DNA of 20,206 nt from Phycisphaerales bacterium UBA6054 (GTDB taxonomy: Bacteria > Planctomycetota > Phycisphaerae > Phycisphaerales > UBA1924). Below the pieces are notes generated by a model. That model ran no database searches. It was not told the DNA's origin and worked only from the letters and a program-made list of their open reading frames with translations. The DNA lies in NCBI GenBank assembly GCA_002429045.1, contig DIYM01000058.1, positions 28,766-48,971 of the forward strand. The letters run 5' to 3'. The translations under genes were made by a program, and so were the position numbers. Positions within the stretch are counted from its first letter, which is position 1, and each line of letters begins with the position of its first letter. Below, piece after piece: positions 6,849 to 14,518 of this stretch.

Positions 6849-7871
6849 GTGGACCAGCCCTCGAACGCAAGCCCGGTTCCCCGCGGGCCGTTGGTCTCCG
6901 GAACGGCGCCCAACGGGCGGGAGCGGTTCACGCCGCGAGAACTCGACGAGGTGCTGGCGCGGTACGAACTCGGCGAGGTGACGTCGGTCCGGGAGGTCGC
7001 GCTGGGCTCGCCGATCAGCCCGAAAGCCTTCGTCGAGTGCGCCCGCGGCAAGCTGCTCCTCAAGCGGCGCGCCAGGGGCGTGGACGCGCCGGGCGTCGTC
7101 TCGTTCTCCCACCGGCTCGGGCTGGGCTCGCTCCGCCTGGGCGTGTGCGTGCCCCCGCTGGTCGGCACGAGAGAGCGGAACAACTCGATGGTCCAGATCG
7201 ACGACCGGGTGTACGAGTTGTTCGTGTTCTTGGACGGCAACCCGGATCCCAGGTCGCCCGCGTCGAGCCTCCGCAGCGGCGCCCTGCTGGGGGAACTCCA
7301 CTCGGCGTTCGACCGCCTCAGCGACGAGGACCCGGGGTTGCTCGGCGCCGCCCCGCGTGAGCCCATCGCGATCGACCCCTCCCGCGTGGATCGGTCGGGC
7401 ATCGATCGGGAGATCGCGGGCCCGGTGCGCGGCGTGCTCGAGCGTGCCGCGGGCGGTCCGGCTTCTTCGGGCGACCTCCGCCTTGTCCACGGCGATTGGC
7501 ACCCGGGCAACGTGATCTACCGGGGCGATGAGCCCGTGGGGGTGTGCGACTTCGACAACGCCCGCCTTGGCAGCCGCGAGCGAGAGCTTGCCCAGGGGCT
7601 GGCCCAGTTCTCGCTGGATCGGGGGCAGGCGGGCGAACCGCCCGCGCGGTGGCGGTCGGAGGCGGACCTCGACCGGGTTTCCGCCCACTGGCGGGGGTAC
7701 ACCGGGTCGATCGGCGAACATCCGGACCCGGCGCCGGTCGCCCGCTTGATGCCCGGCGTGCTGATGGAGGAAGCCCTGGGCTCAAAGAACCCAGAGATCA
7801 CCTGGGCGGTTCTCCGCAAGGCGCAGTGGCTGGAGGACCACGCCGATGAGATCCGGGCGGCATTGGGCTGA
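6849..7871 (+). CDS. APH/ChoK-type phosphotransferase of unknown substrate
   Basis: This 340-residue protein has the aminoglycoside phosphotransferase/choline kinase fold. A candidate ATP-binding Lys72 is in KLLLKRR. A hinge-like region (VYELFVFLDG, 121-130) and a helix with LLGELHSAF (147-154) precede the catalytic loop LVHGDWHPGNV (212-222; Asp216, Asn221). VCDFDNAR (232-239) provides the metal-binding aspartates. The first 30 residues are polar and look unstructured. The arrangement resembles the CotS, homoserine kinase II and choline kinase branches, so small-molecule phosphorylation is likely, but there is no basis to infer antibiotic resistance. GTG at 6849 is the chosen start, with AAGGGA six bases upstream. 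It sits between the YicC hairpin and the PDZ gene, whose own -10-like box overlaps this gene's downstream flank. Confidence 0.82.
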   Translation: MDQPSNASPVPRGPLVSGTAPNGRERFTPRELDEVLARYELGEVTSVREVALGSPISPKAFVECARGKLLLKRRARGVDAPGVVSFSHRLGLGSLRLGVCVPPLVGTRERNNSMVQIDDRVYELFVFLDGNPDPRSPASSLRSGALLGELHSAFDRLSDEDPGLLGAAPREPIAIDPSRVDRSGIDREIAGPVRGVLERAAGGPASSGDLRLVHGDWHPGNVIYRGDEPVGVCDFDNARLGSRERELAQGLAQFSLDRGQAGEPPARWRSEADLDRVSAHWRGYTGSIGEHPDPAPVARLMPGVLMEEALGSKNPEITWAVLRKAQWLEDHADEIRAALG

Positions 7872-7881
7872 ACGCCCGGGT

Positions 7882-7887
7882 TATGAT
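7882..7887 (+). promoter_or_regulatory. -10-like box placing the PDZ gene start at +1
   Basis: TATGAT matches five of six bases of TATAAT and ends six bases before the ATG at 7894. Transcription starting about seven bases after the box would begin on the start codon. No ribosome binding site precedes this ATG, which fits a leaderless transcript. Confidence 0.5.
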
Positions 7888-7893
7888 CCGGGC

Positions 7894-9030
7894 ATGCCGC
7901 TCAACGCAGCCCCACCATCCCGAGCGACGCTGGCCCTGTGGCTCGCTCTTTCGCTCTGCGCGAGGTGCACGCTCGCCCAACCGGACGAGACCTTCACGGG
8001 GGTGCTCGAGCGACTCGGCTCGGCGGACTGGTACGAGCGTCAGAGCGCGACCGAGGCGCTCATCGCGTCGGACGATGTGCCGGTGTCCGCGATCGACGAG
8101 GCGCTCCGTTCGGGTGACCTCTCGCCCGAACAGCGGGCGAGGCTGAGCCTGGTGAGCGTGCAGCGGTTCCGCCGGGAGTCGCTGGCCGGGCTCGGCGTGC
8201 AGTTCGGGAACCAGGGGCGCGGCGCGGTGCATATCCAGGCGGTGATCCCCGGGTTCCCCGCGGCCGAGTTGCTGCGGGCGGGCGATGTGATCCTCTCGGT
8301 CGGCGAGGACCTGAGCGCCGGTCTGATCGGTGGGCGGGACGATCTTCGCGCCGAGATCCTCAGCCGACGCCCGGGCGAGATCATGCCGGTGCTGGTCCGG
8401 CGCGGCACCAGAACGATCGAACTCGACCTGCCCCTGGGTTCCTACGCGAACCTTCAGGGCGCGGCGATGCTCGACGATGAGACCATCCGCGCGGCGATGA
8501 CGCGTCGGAGTGACCGCGAACGGAACGCCGCGGGTCGGGCGGACCCTGCCGTCGCGTCCGGGCTGGACATGATCGACTGGGTGCGCGGCTCGTTCCCGGA
8601 TGGCACGTGGGACGGCCTGACCGGCGGCGGGGAACGCCGGGATCCGATCGTGGTGCCCGGGGGTCCAGCGGGGACGCTCTCGGCCCGCGGCAGACGCTCG
8701 CTGCTCCGCACGTTCTGGCCCGGGGTGGAAGAAGCGCTGGGCGAAGCCTCGCGTCAGGTTCAGGACCGCGTCAACCGGGCGATGACGGACTCGATCGTGC
8801 TGCGCGGTGTCTATCTCGAGCACGAGCGTTCGCTGGCGGCGCAGATCGAGCAGGCCCGGGCCGAGGGGCAGGACGCGACGGCGCTCGAGTCCTCGTTGGT
8901 CACCCTCCGGGCCCAGCTGGCGGCGCTCGATCGGCGTCTCGCGGCAGAAGCCGGAGAGATCGACGACATCCTCGATCGGGTCGAGCGGGCGCTCGAAGGC
9001 GCGGGCCCTGGCTGGACTGAGAATCCCTAG
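7894..9030 (+). CDS. Secreted PDZ-domain protein with C-terminal coiled coil
   Basis: This is a 378-residue protein. Residues 11-28 form a hydrophobic signal sequence with probable cleavage after Ala28. Residues 35-93 (GSADWYERQSATEAL and following) look like one or two HEAT-type helical repeats. Residues 97-182 form a PDZ domain: GLGVQFG carboxylate-binding-loop equivalent, then IQAVIPGFPAAELLRAGDVILSVG and a closing strand. A Gly/Arg/Pro-rich linker follows, and residues about 300-368 are charged heptad-like helix (YLEHERSLAAQIEQARAEG). There is no protease catalytic triad, so it is not a DegP-type protease despite the PDZ. An exported adaptor or scaffold is likely. The start at 7894 is favoured by the signal peptide and the -10 box. 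Its stop shares bases with the stop of the convergent gene. Confidence 0.78.
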   Translation: MPLNAAPPSRATLALWLALSLCARCTLAQPDETFTGVLERLGSADWYERQSATEALIASDDVPVSAIDEALRSGDLSPEQRARLSLVSVQRFRRESLAGLGVQFGNQGRGAVHIQAVIPGFPAAELLRAGDVILSVGEDLSAGLIGGRDDLRAEILSRRPGEIMPVLVRRGTRTIELDLPLGSYANLQGAAMLDDETIRAAMTRRSDRERNAAGRADPAVASGLDMIDWVRGSFPDGTWDGLTGGGERRDPIVVPGGPAGTLSARGRRSLLRTFWPGVEEALGEASRQVQDRVNRAMTDSIVLRGVYLEHERSLAAQIEQARAEGQDATALESSLVTLRAQLAALDRRLAAEAGEIDDILDRVERALEGAGPGWTENP

Positions 9031-9548
9031 CGAGACCGCAACTGCTCGAGCAACGCGCTGACCTCGGCCCTTGCCTTTCCGAAGCAGGCGCGGTCGGCGT
9101 CGGATTCGGTGAGCGCGAGGGCCCGCTCGCAGCGCTCGATGTGCCGGGCCGGGCGCATGGTCTTGGTCATGTCATGCCCGTTGTCGTAGACGTCGGCGAG
9201 CTTGACCAGGCGTGCCTGCCACGGGCCCGACGCGAGCCTCGCGTCGTAGTCCGGTTCACGCAGGTCCTCCCTGAGGAGCATGTTCTTGGTCATCGCCGCG
9301 ACCGCGTCGGCGACCTGCTCGCCGAATCGCCTGTGGATATCGTCGTAGTCGGTCGCGGTGTCCTCGATCGTGTCGTGCAGGAGCGCGCAGCAGATCGCGA
9401 CTTCATCGTCGCAACCGAACACGTCGCGGAGGGCCATCGCGACGCGGAACGGGTGGGCGATGTAGGGTGTCTTCCCGTCCTTGCGCAGCTGGGACCTGTG
9501 ACAGCGGGTCGCGAATGATGCCGCTTTCTGCCATGCCGGGACCGTCAT
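9027..9548 (-). CDS. Small HD-domain (p)ppGpp hydrolase-like protein
   Basis: The 173-residue protein matches the hydrolase half of RelA/SpoT enzymes, as in stand-alone small alarmone hydrolases (MESH1-like). Such enzymes remove pyrophosphate from (p)ppGpp, tuning the stringent response. Metal and substrate motifs are present in order: RKDGKTPYIAHPFRVA (His32), ALLHDTIEDT (His58-Asp59, Glu62-Asp63) and LVKLADVYDN (Asp119, Asn123). There is no synthetase, TGS or ACT domain. ATG at 9548 is chosen over GTG at 9554 because GGAGGT at 9562-9557 is eight bases from the ATG and only two from the GTG. A TACGCT box lies just upstream. The TAG stop overlaps the PDZ gene's stop head to head. Another nucleotide could be the substrate; the family is clear. 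Confidence 0.85.
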   Translation of the reverse strand: MTVPAWQKAASFATRCHRSQLRKDGKTPYIAHPFRVAMALRDVFGCDDEVAICCALLHDTIEDTATDYDDIHRRFGEQVADAVAAMTKNMLLREDLREPDYDARLASGPWQARLVKLADVYDNGHDMTKTMRPARHIERCERALALTESDADRACFGKARAEVSALLEQLRSR

Positions 9549-9573
9549 ACGCACCCACCTCCGCTCGGTACAG

Positions 9574-9579
9574 AGCGTA
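9574..9579 (-). promoter_or_regulatory. -10-like box before the HD hydrolase gene
   Basis: On the minus strand TACGCT precedes the ATG by 25 bases, with the ribosome binding site GGAGGT between them. The leader would be about 19 bases. No clear -35 is present. Confidence 0.35.
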
Positions 9580-9629
9580 CGCGCGGCGGGCTCGGATGTC
9601 GAAAGGCGTCGCAGCCTGCCGGACGTCGG

Positions 9630-12401
9630 TCACGCATGCTCGACGGTGACCTTGATCCGCCCGGGGTTGCCGCCGTGCTCATCGAAGATCACCAGCTCGT
9701 TGCCCTTCCCTTTGAGGTACGGCCTGGGCAGGGGCATGGGCAGTTGCGGGGGGACCTTCTTGCCTCCCGCGGTTTGCGAGAAGTACCGCCCGAGGTTGTG
9801 CCCGTTGAGGAACACGACGCCCTTGGTCATGCCCGACAGGTCGAGCTCGACGGCGACGCGTCCCGTCGGGGCGTTGAAGAATGCCCGCCACCACGCCGGC
9901 AGATTCTCTTTGCCCAGATTGGACTTGGCGACTTCCTTGTACGCGTTGTCGGCGGGGGGTTCCCACTTCGCGAAACCCCAGTCGCCCTTGTCCGTCGCCG
10001 GGGAGCTCGCTTCGGCGAACTTGCAGGCGCTGACGATCGCGAGCGACTCTTCCACCTTCGCGTCGGCTGCGTCCCCCTCACCCTCGTCCGTGTGGAGGGC
10101 GAGTTGCAGCGTGTTATTGCCGCGCTTGGTCTCTTCGGTCTGCAGGACGAGGCGCTTGGACTGACCGGCATCGATGAAGTCGTAGGGCTCGTCGTTGAGG
10201 ATCACCAGGGCCCGCGCGGGGAGCGGATCGATGTGGATCACCAGGGGTGAATGCCTGCGGTGGGCGAACTCCCACGTGATCCGGCTGGGGTGCGTCTGAT
10301 CGCCCTCGCGAACGCCGAACAGCGGCGCGTGCCACGCCAGAAGATCGAACGGGTCGGAGGTGACCAGCTTGGGCTTGGGCGTCCGGAAAGACTCCATCTC
10401 GTACAGGTGCCCGTAGAGACCCTTCCGGTCTTTGATCACCGAACCACCGGACGGGTATCCCATGTTGTCCGAAAGACCGATGAGCGTGTGGGTGCCTTTC
10501 TTGAGCGACAGCGCCACCGTTGGCTCTGCGCCGGGCCCGCTCCCGAGCACGCCGACAGGCTCGGAATCCAGGAACAGCTGCAAGCGGTCGTCCATCTCCG
10601 GGGCACCGATCTTGAGCTTGCGGGTCGCGCCGGCGCGGAGGTTGACCCGGTACCAGCCGTAACCCCGGGGGGCGCCGAGGTTCGGGAGTGTGTCCGGCTC
10701 GTTGATCTGCGCGAACCTCGGGGAGTCGCCCGAGATGTTCGCCGCGTCGGGCGCGAGCTCCCAGTGTTCCAGGGCGATGCTCGGGAGCTTGGCGGGCGTG
10801 TCGTCATCCGGGGCCTTGCTGGTGACAGGCGAGGCGTTGCCCTCTGCGTCGATCTCGACGTGCGTCTTCGACGACCCCGGCAGCGGCTCGCCGAGTGTGG
10901 TCAGCCCGGAGACGCCCACGAAGGCTTTGGTCTCGTTGTAGAAGGTCTCGTCCGCGAGCGACTCGGACACCACACAGATCGTCACGTCATCGACCCGGAC
11001 CGTGACCGGGCGGCGACCGGAAGGCACCTCGAGCACGGTGGGCGTCCCGTTGATCGAGACGCTCCCGCTGCTCCCGGACGGGCCGAACACGACCAGCGTG
11101 TTGTTGGCGAAGAACAGCGGGCACAGCGTCGAATGGTCGAGCACGGAACGCGGCGTGAGCTGCACATCGAACAGGCACCACTGGGCCTGCTGCGTGCCCA
11201 GCGGGACCTCCAGGGACGAACCGTCGGGCATCAGCAGGGGCAGCACGCCGGGCTTGGACTTGGGCGGGCTGAAGATGAACAGCACGGAACCCTGAGGCCC
11301 CTTGAGCTGGGTCAGCGTCCGTCCCGCGACCTTGCCCCCGCGGTCGGCGGGATCGATGACGATCGGGGGCTCTTCCGGGATGTGATTGGCGAACACCCGC
11401 GCGAACGACGAAGCGAACGAGTTGACCTTCCGGATCGCGTGGTAGAGCCGGGTCGGGCGTCCGTGCTGATCCAGCGCGGCGTCCAGATCCTGCGCCGGGG
11501 CGAGCATGGTGTGCTCGCCGCGCGGGGACTGGCCCGCCCAGAATCCCTCGGCCGTGCCGCAAGCGAACGTGCTCAGGTTGTACTGCCCGGCGCACGCGAG
11601 GATCTCGGCGAGTTGGCGCTGCATCACGCCCGGCGCGATCGGATCGGGCGCCGGCTCGCCGAACCTGGGACGCCGGACGGGCCCGAAGTCGATGGCGATC
11701 TGCGGCTGATCCGGGCGGACGGTCCGCAGCTGGCGGAGCAGCGTGTACATGTCGCCCTCACCCGACCAGCCGTCGATCTCGCCCTCGACGCCCTGCCAGA
11801 GGTTGTTTGCGTTGATGCGGGGCAGGGTCAGCCCCGCCTCGCGGAGGTACCGCGCCAGTTCGGCGAGGTACCCGGTGGCTCCCGCGGCGTGGTCGCAGTT
11901 CCAATGCGACTCGTTCTGGATCAGGATCAGCGGGCCGCCCCCCGCGCTGTTCGCCTGGAGGTCTTTGACCTGCTTGGCAACCTGCGTGAAGTACTTGCCG
12001 GTCGCTTCGAGGAACGGCTGGTTCTGGGCCCGGAGTTGGACGGGGTCCTGCTTGGGCTGCTGGGGCTTGTGGTGGAGCCAGGCGGGGATGCCGCCGAGAT
12101 CCCAGCCGTCGCCGATGAACGGGCCCGGGCGCAGGATGGCGTACATCCCGGCTTCCTGGACCAGATTCAGGAAGTGGCGGACATCGTTGTCGCCCTTGAA
12201 GTCGAACGCACCCTGCCTCGGCTCGACGCGGTTCCAGAAGATCGGGGTCTCGATGGTGTTGAACCCCGCCTGTTTCGCGGCGTGGATCCGATCGAGCCAG
12301 GAGTCCCTCGGGAATCGTTGGAAGTGGAGCGAGGCCGAAACGACCCAGACACGCTTGCCGTCGATTGAAATGGACTTGCCGTCGAAGGTGACCGCTGGCA
12401 T
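9630..12401 (-). CDS. GH35-type glycoside hydrolase with atypical active site
   Basis: The 923-residue protein has the GH35 beta-galactosidase architecture: a TIM barrel (about 1-320), intermediate beta domains, a jelly-roll near 560-660 (YGWYRVNLRAG...) and a C-terminal jelly-roll with GVVFLNGHNLGRYF near 858-871. There is no signal peptide, so it should be cytoplasmic. RPGPFIGDGWDLGGIPAWL (91-109) aligns with the canonical RPGPYICAEW.FGGLPAWL and has Gly99 in place of the substrate-binding Glu. The acid/base Glu164 in QNES is kept. The nucleophile position in IDFG....FGEP holds Asp238 where GH35 has Glu. The Tyr of IQTY is Pro53, and the Tyr of VNLY is Ser276. Fold is confident; catalytic activity and substrate are open. 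ATG at 12401 has CGGAG about nine bases upstream. Confidence 0.83.
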   Translation of the reverse strand: MPAVTFDGKSISIDGKRVWVVSASLHFQRFPRDSWLDRIHAAKQAGFNTIETPIFWNRVEPRQGAFDFKGDNDVRHFLNLVQEAGMYAILRPGPFIGDGWDLGGIPAWLHHKPQQPKQDPVQLRAQNQPFLEATGKYFTQVAKQVKDLQANSAGGGPLILIQNESHWNCDHAAGATGYLAELARYLREAGLTLPRINANNLWQGVEGEIDGWSGEGDMYTLLRQLRTVRPDQPQIAIDFGPVRRPRFGEPAPDPIAPGVMQRQLAEILACAGQYNLSTFACGTAEGFWAGQSPRGEHTMLAPAQDLDAALDQHGRPTRLYHAIRKVNSFASSFARVFANHIPEEPPIVIDPADRGGKVAGRTLTQLKGPQGSVLFIFSPPKSKPGVLPLLMPDGSSLEVPLGTQQAQWCLFDVQLTPRSVLDHSTLCPLFFANNTLVVFGPSGSSGSVSINGTPTVLEVPSGRRPVTVRVDDVTICVVSESLADETFYNETKAFVGVSGLTTLGEPLPGSSKTHVEIDAEGNASPVTSKAPDDDTPAKLPSIALEHWELAPDAANISGDSPRFAQINEPDTLPNLGAPRGYGWYRVNLRAGATRKLKIGAPEMDDRLQLFLDSEPVGVLGSGPGAEPTVALSLKKGTHTLIGLSDNMGYPSGGSVIKDRKGLYGHLYEMESFRTPKPKLVTSDPFDLLAWHAPLFGVREGDQTHPSRITWEFAHRRHSPLVIHIDPLPARALVILNDEPYDFIDAGQSKRLVLQTEETKRGNNTLQLALHTDEGEGDAADAKVEESLAIVSACKFAEASSPATDKGDWGFAKWEPPADNAYKEVAKSNLGKENLPAWWRAFFNAPTGRVAVELDLSGMTKGVVFLNGHNLGRYFSQTAGGKKVPPQLPMPLPRPYLKGKGNELVIFDEHGGNPGRIKVTVEHA

Positions 12402-12500
12402 GGAGATGGACTCCGGAAGGTGCGGCGTCTCCCAGGGGGAGAGCCTCGTGTCGTGTTCGGGTCTCCGTGTCCCGGAAACCCCTATCGAGAGCGGACCGAG

Positions 12501-12529
12501 ACATTAGGAAGGCACTTTGCAGATCGCAA
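12501..12529 (-). promoter_or_regulatory. Putative promoter of the GH35-type gene
   Basis: On the minus strand TTGCGA (12529 to 12524) and TAATGT (12506 to 12501) are separated by exactly 17 bases. They match four and three of six consensus bases. The start would be near 12494, giving a leader of about 93 bases. The divergent TolC-like gene begins about 100 bases away. Confidence 0.35.
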
Positions 12530-12605
12530 CATCAGGCCCGCCGGCGGGTACAGTTGCCCCCCCGACGACCCGCCGGGAATCGCCCCCCTCCGAGACCTGT
12601 AATTC

Positions 12606-14489
12606 ATGCAAAATACAGCATTTAAAGCCGAATTCCGATCGTCGGACCACCCCGTCCATCGCCCTCACCGCGGATCGCAGAGAAAGTTGAACTTGTCCCG
12701 ATTTTTTGCGACGGCGGGGTTCGGCGGATGCGGATTTGTTTGCATGATGGCTGGAGGATGTTCGAGCGCGATGCAGCGTGTGGACCGCGACACCACGGCA
12801 TTGATCGCCGAGCGCGTCCGAGCGCTCGGGGATAGCGCGGCCGCCCCCCGGGCCTTCACGCCCGGGGGCGAGGGAGAGCGCTCTTCGTGGTACGAAAAGA
12901 CCCCGATCACGATCAACCCGCCCGCCGAGGCGTTGGGCTATCAGCCCGCGGACGAGGCTCGGGATGTGGCGTCGCTGCTCGAGGGGTACGCGCGCAACTC
13001 GACCGAACTGGACGGCCAAGGCGCGGAGCCCGGCGATGTCCTGCTGTTGGATCTTGACACCGCGTTCAGGATCGCGGCGTCGTCCGGGCGGGAGTACCGC
13101 CAGGCCGAGGAGGATTTCATCCTCAGCGTGATCTCGCTGCTGGTCGAGCGCCACCGGTGGAGCCCCCGCCTGTTCAACGACACGTCGGTGTTGCTCGATG
13201 GGCAGGGCGATTCCGGGACGTTCGATGCGGCCTCGTCGGTCATCAACACGCTGCGTGTCACCCAACGGCTGCCCTTCGGCGGCGATGTCGAGGCACGCTG
13301 GGTCACCCGTGCCGCCCAGGAACTGGTCAACGAGTCGACCAACGCCTACACGTCCTCCAGCGAGTTGGTGCTCAGCGCCGATGTCCCGCTGCTGCGCGGC
13401 GCGGGGCAGATCGCGCGCGAAGACCTGATCCAGGCGGAACGGAACACCGTCTACGCGTCTCGCGATTGGGAGCGGTTCCGTCGGACGCTGCTGGTGAACA
13501 TCGCCGCGGACTACTTCCAGTTGCTGCAGTCGAAGGCGGGCATCGCCAACCAGCAGCGCCAGTTGGATTCTCAGATCCGACGCCAGCGAGAGACCGCGGC
13601 GAAGGTGCAGGCCGGGCGTTTCGAGCCGTTCCAGAACGACATCGTCGCCGACGCGGTCAAGCAGAGCGAGGCGCAGCTGGCGAACCAGCGCGAGTCGTTC
13701 ATCCTGCAGTTGGAGCGGTTCAAGGTCCGCCTGGGGCTCGACCCGCTGACACGGATCAAGCTCGGCGAGCCGAGGCTGGAGTTGCTCGAGCCGAGCCAGT
13801 CGCCGGACGCGGCGGCCGAGGCCGCGTTGCTGTACCGCCTGGACCTCCAGAACCGGCGTGACCGCCTGATCGACTTCGAGCGTGCGGTCGCGAACGCAAA
13901 GAACAGCGTGCTGCCGGATCTGGACTTGTTCGCCGATGTTACGGTGCCCACCGATCCCAACGACGACCAGGGCGGGCTGGGCCTCGATCAGGAGGACACG
14001 TCGTATTCGGTCGGCGCGACGTTCAGCCTGCCGCTGGACCGGCGCATCGAGCGGCTCTCGGTGCGGCAGGCGCAGATCTCGCTCGAGCGGGCGCGCCGCT
14101 CGTACGACGAGTTCCGCGACAACGTCATCATCGATGCGCGCCGGGCGATCCGCGCGATCGACCTGGCGCGGTTCCAGTTGCAGTTGGCCGAGACCCAGAT
14201 CGAGATCAACGAGCGGGGTCTCGAGGATCTCTCGCTGCGTGACAATGCGGACCCGCAGTCGGTGCTCGACCGCCAGAACGCGCTGCTCGCCGCGGAGAAC
14301 GCCCGGGACCGGGCGGTCACCGACCTGCGCAACGCGGTGCTCGGGTACCTCGAGACCACCGGGCAGATGCGTGTGGCCCCGGACGGCACGTTCAACGCCC
14401 CGGGGGGGATGGTCATCCCCGAGCCCGCCGCGCCGGACGCGGGCGGGGGCGACGGTTCATCGGGCGCCGGGGGTGCGGGCGGCGGGTGA
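12606..14489 (+). CDS. TolC-like outer membrane efflux lipoprotein
   Basis: The protein is 627 residues from ATG 12606. It carries the duplicated outer-membrane efflux protein domain of TolC and its relatives, which form trimeric channels through the outer membrane and periplasm. The repeats are visible as long helix pairs with strands between: LLLDLDTAFRIAAS opens repeat one, and YFQLLQSKAGIANQQRQLDS and ETAAKVQAGRFEPFQND are typical. LPDLDLFADV and SYSVGATFSLPLDRR start repeat two. An N-terminal hydrophobic stretch ending MAGGC (Cys52, then Ser) fits a lipobox. The first 30 residues are unusual and the 5' end is AT-rich, so TTG at 12687 or 12693 is an alternative start. The C-terminus ends in a glycine/alanine-rich tail. 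No adaptor or inner-membrane pump gene is adjacent. Confidence 0.87.
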   Translation: MQNTAFKAEFRSSDHPVHRPHRGSQRKLNLSRFFATAGFGGCGFVCMMAGGCSSAMQRVDRDTTALIAERVRALGDSAAAPRAFTPGGEGERSSWYEKTPITINPPAEALGYQPADEARDVASLLEGYARNSTELDGQGAEPGDVLLLDLDTAFRIAASSGREYRQAEEDFILSVISLLVERHRWSPRLFNDTSVLLDGQGDSGTFDAASSVINTLRVTQRLPFGGDVEARWVTRAAQELVNESTNAYTSSSELVLSADVPLLRGAGQIAREDLIQAERNTVYASRDWERFRRTLLVNIAADYFQLLQSKAGIANQQRQLDSQIRRQRETAAKVQAGRFEPFQNDIVADAVKQSEAQLANQRESFILQLERFKVRLGLDPLTRIKLGEPRLELLEPSQSPDAAAEAALLYRLDLQNRRDRLIDFERAVANAKNSVLPDLDLFADVTVPTDPNDDQGGLGLDQEDTSYSVGATFSLPLDRRIERLSVRQAQISLERARRSYDEFRDNVIIDARRAIRAIDLARFQLQLAETQIEINERGLEDLSLRDNADPQSVLDRQNALLAAENARDRAVTDLRNAVLGYLETTGQMRVAPDGTFNAPGGMVIPEPAAPDAGGGDGSSGAGGAGGG

Positions 14490-14518
14490 GCCCGCGCCGC
14501 GTCTTGGTGCGGTCACCC
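14484..14518. terminator. Possible shared hairpin between convergent genes
   Basis: GGGTGA (14484-14489, including the TolC-like stop) pairs with TCACCC (14513-14518, including the acetyltransferase stop) across 23 bases. The stem is short and the loop long, so this is weak; its symmetry between the two stops is the only reason to note it. Confidence 0.25.

Noticed and set aside
5589..7721. 710-codon minus-strand frame spanning secG, yicC and the APH-type gene
   Set aside because: It crosses three well-supported plus-strand genes and their intergenic hairpins, and has the low-complexity composition of a GC shadow.
10251..12368. 705-codon plus-strand frame opposite the GH35-type gene
   Set aside because: The minus strand encodes conserved GH35 motifs over the same bases; the plus translation has no recognisable domain.
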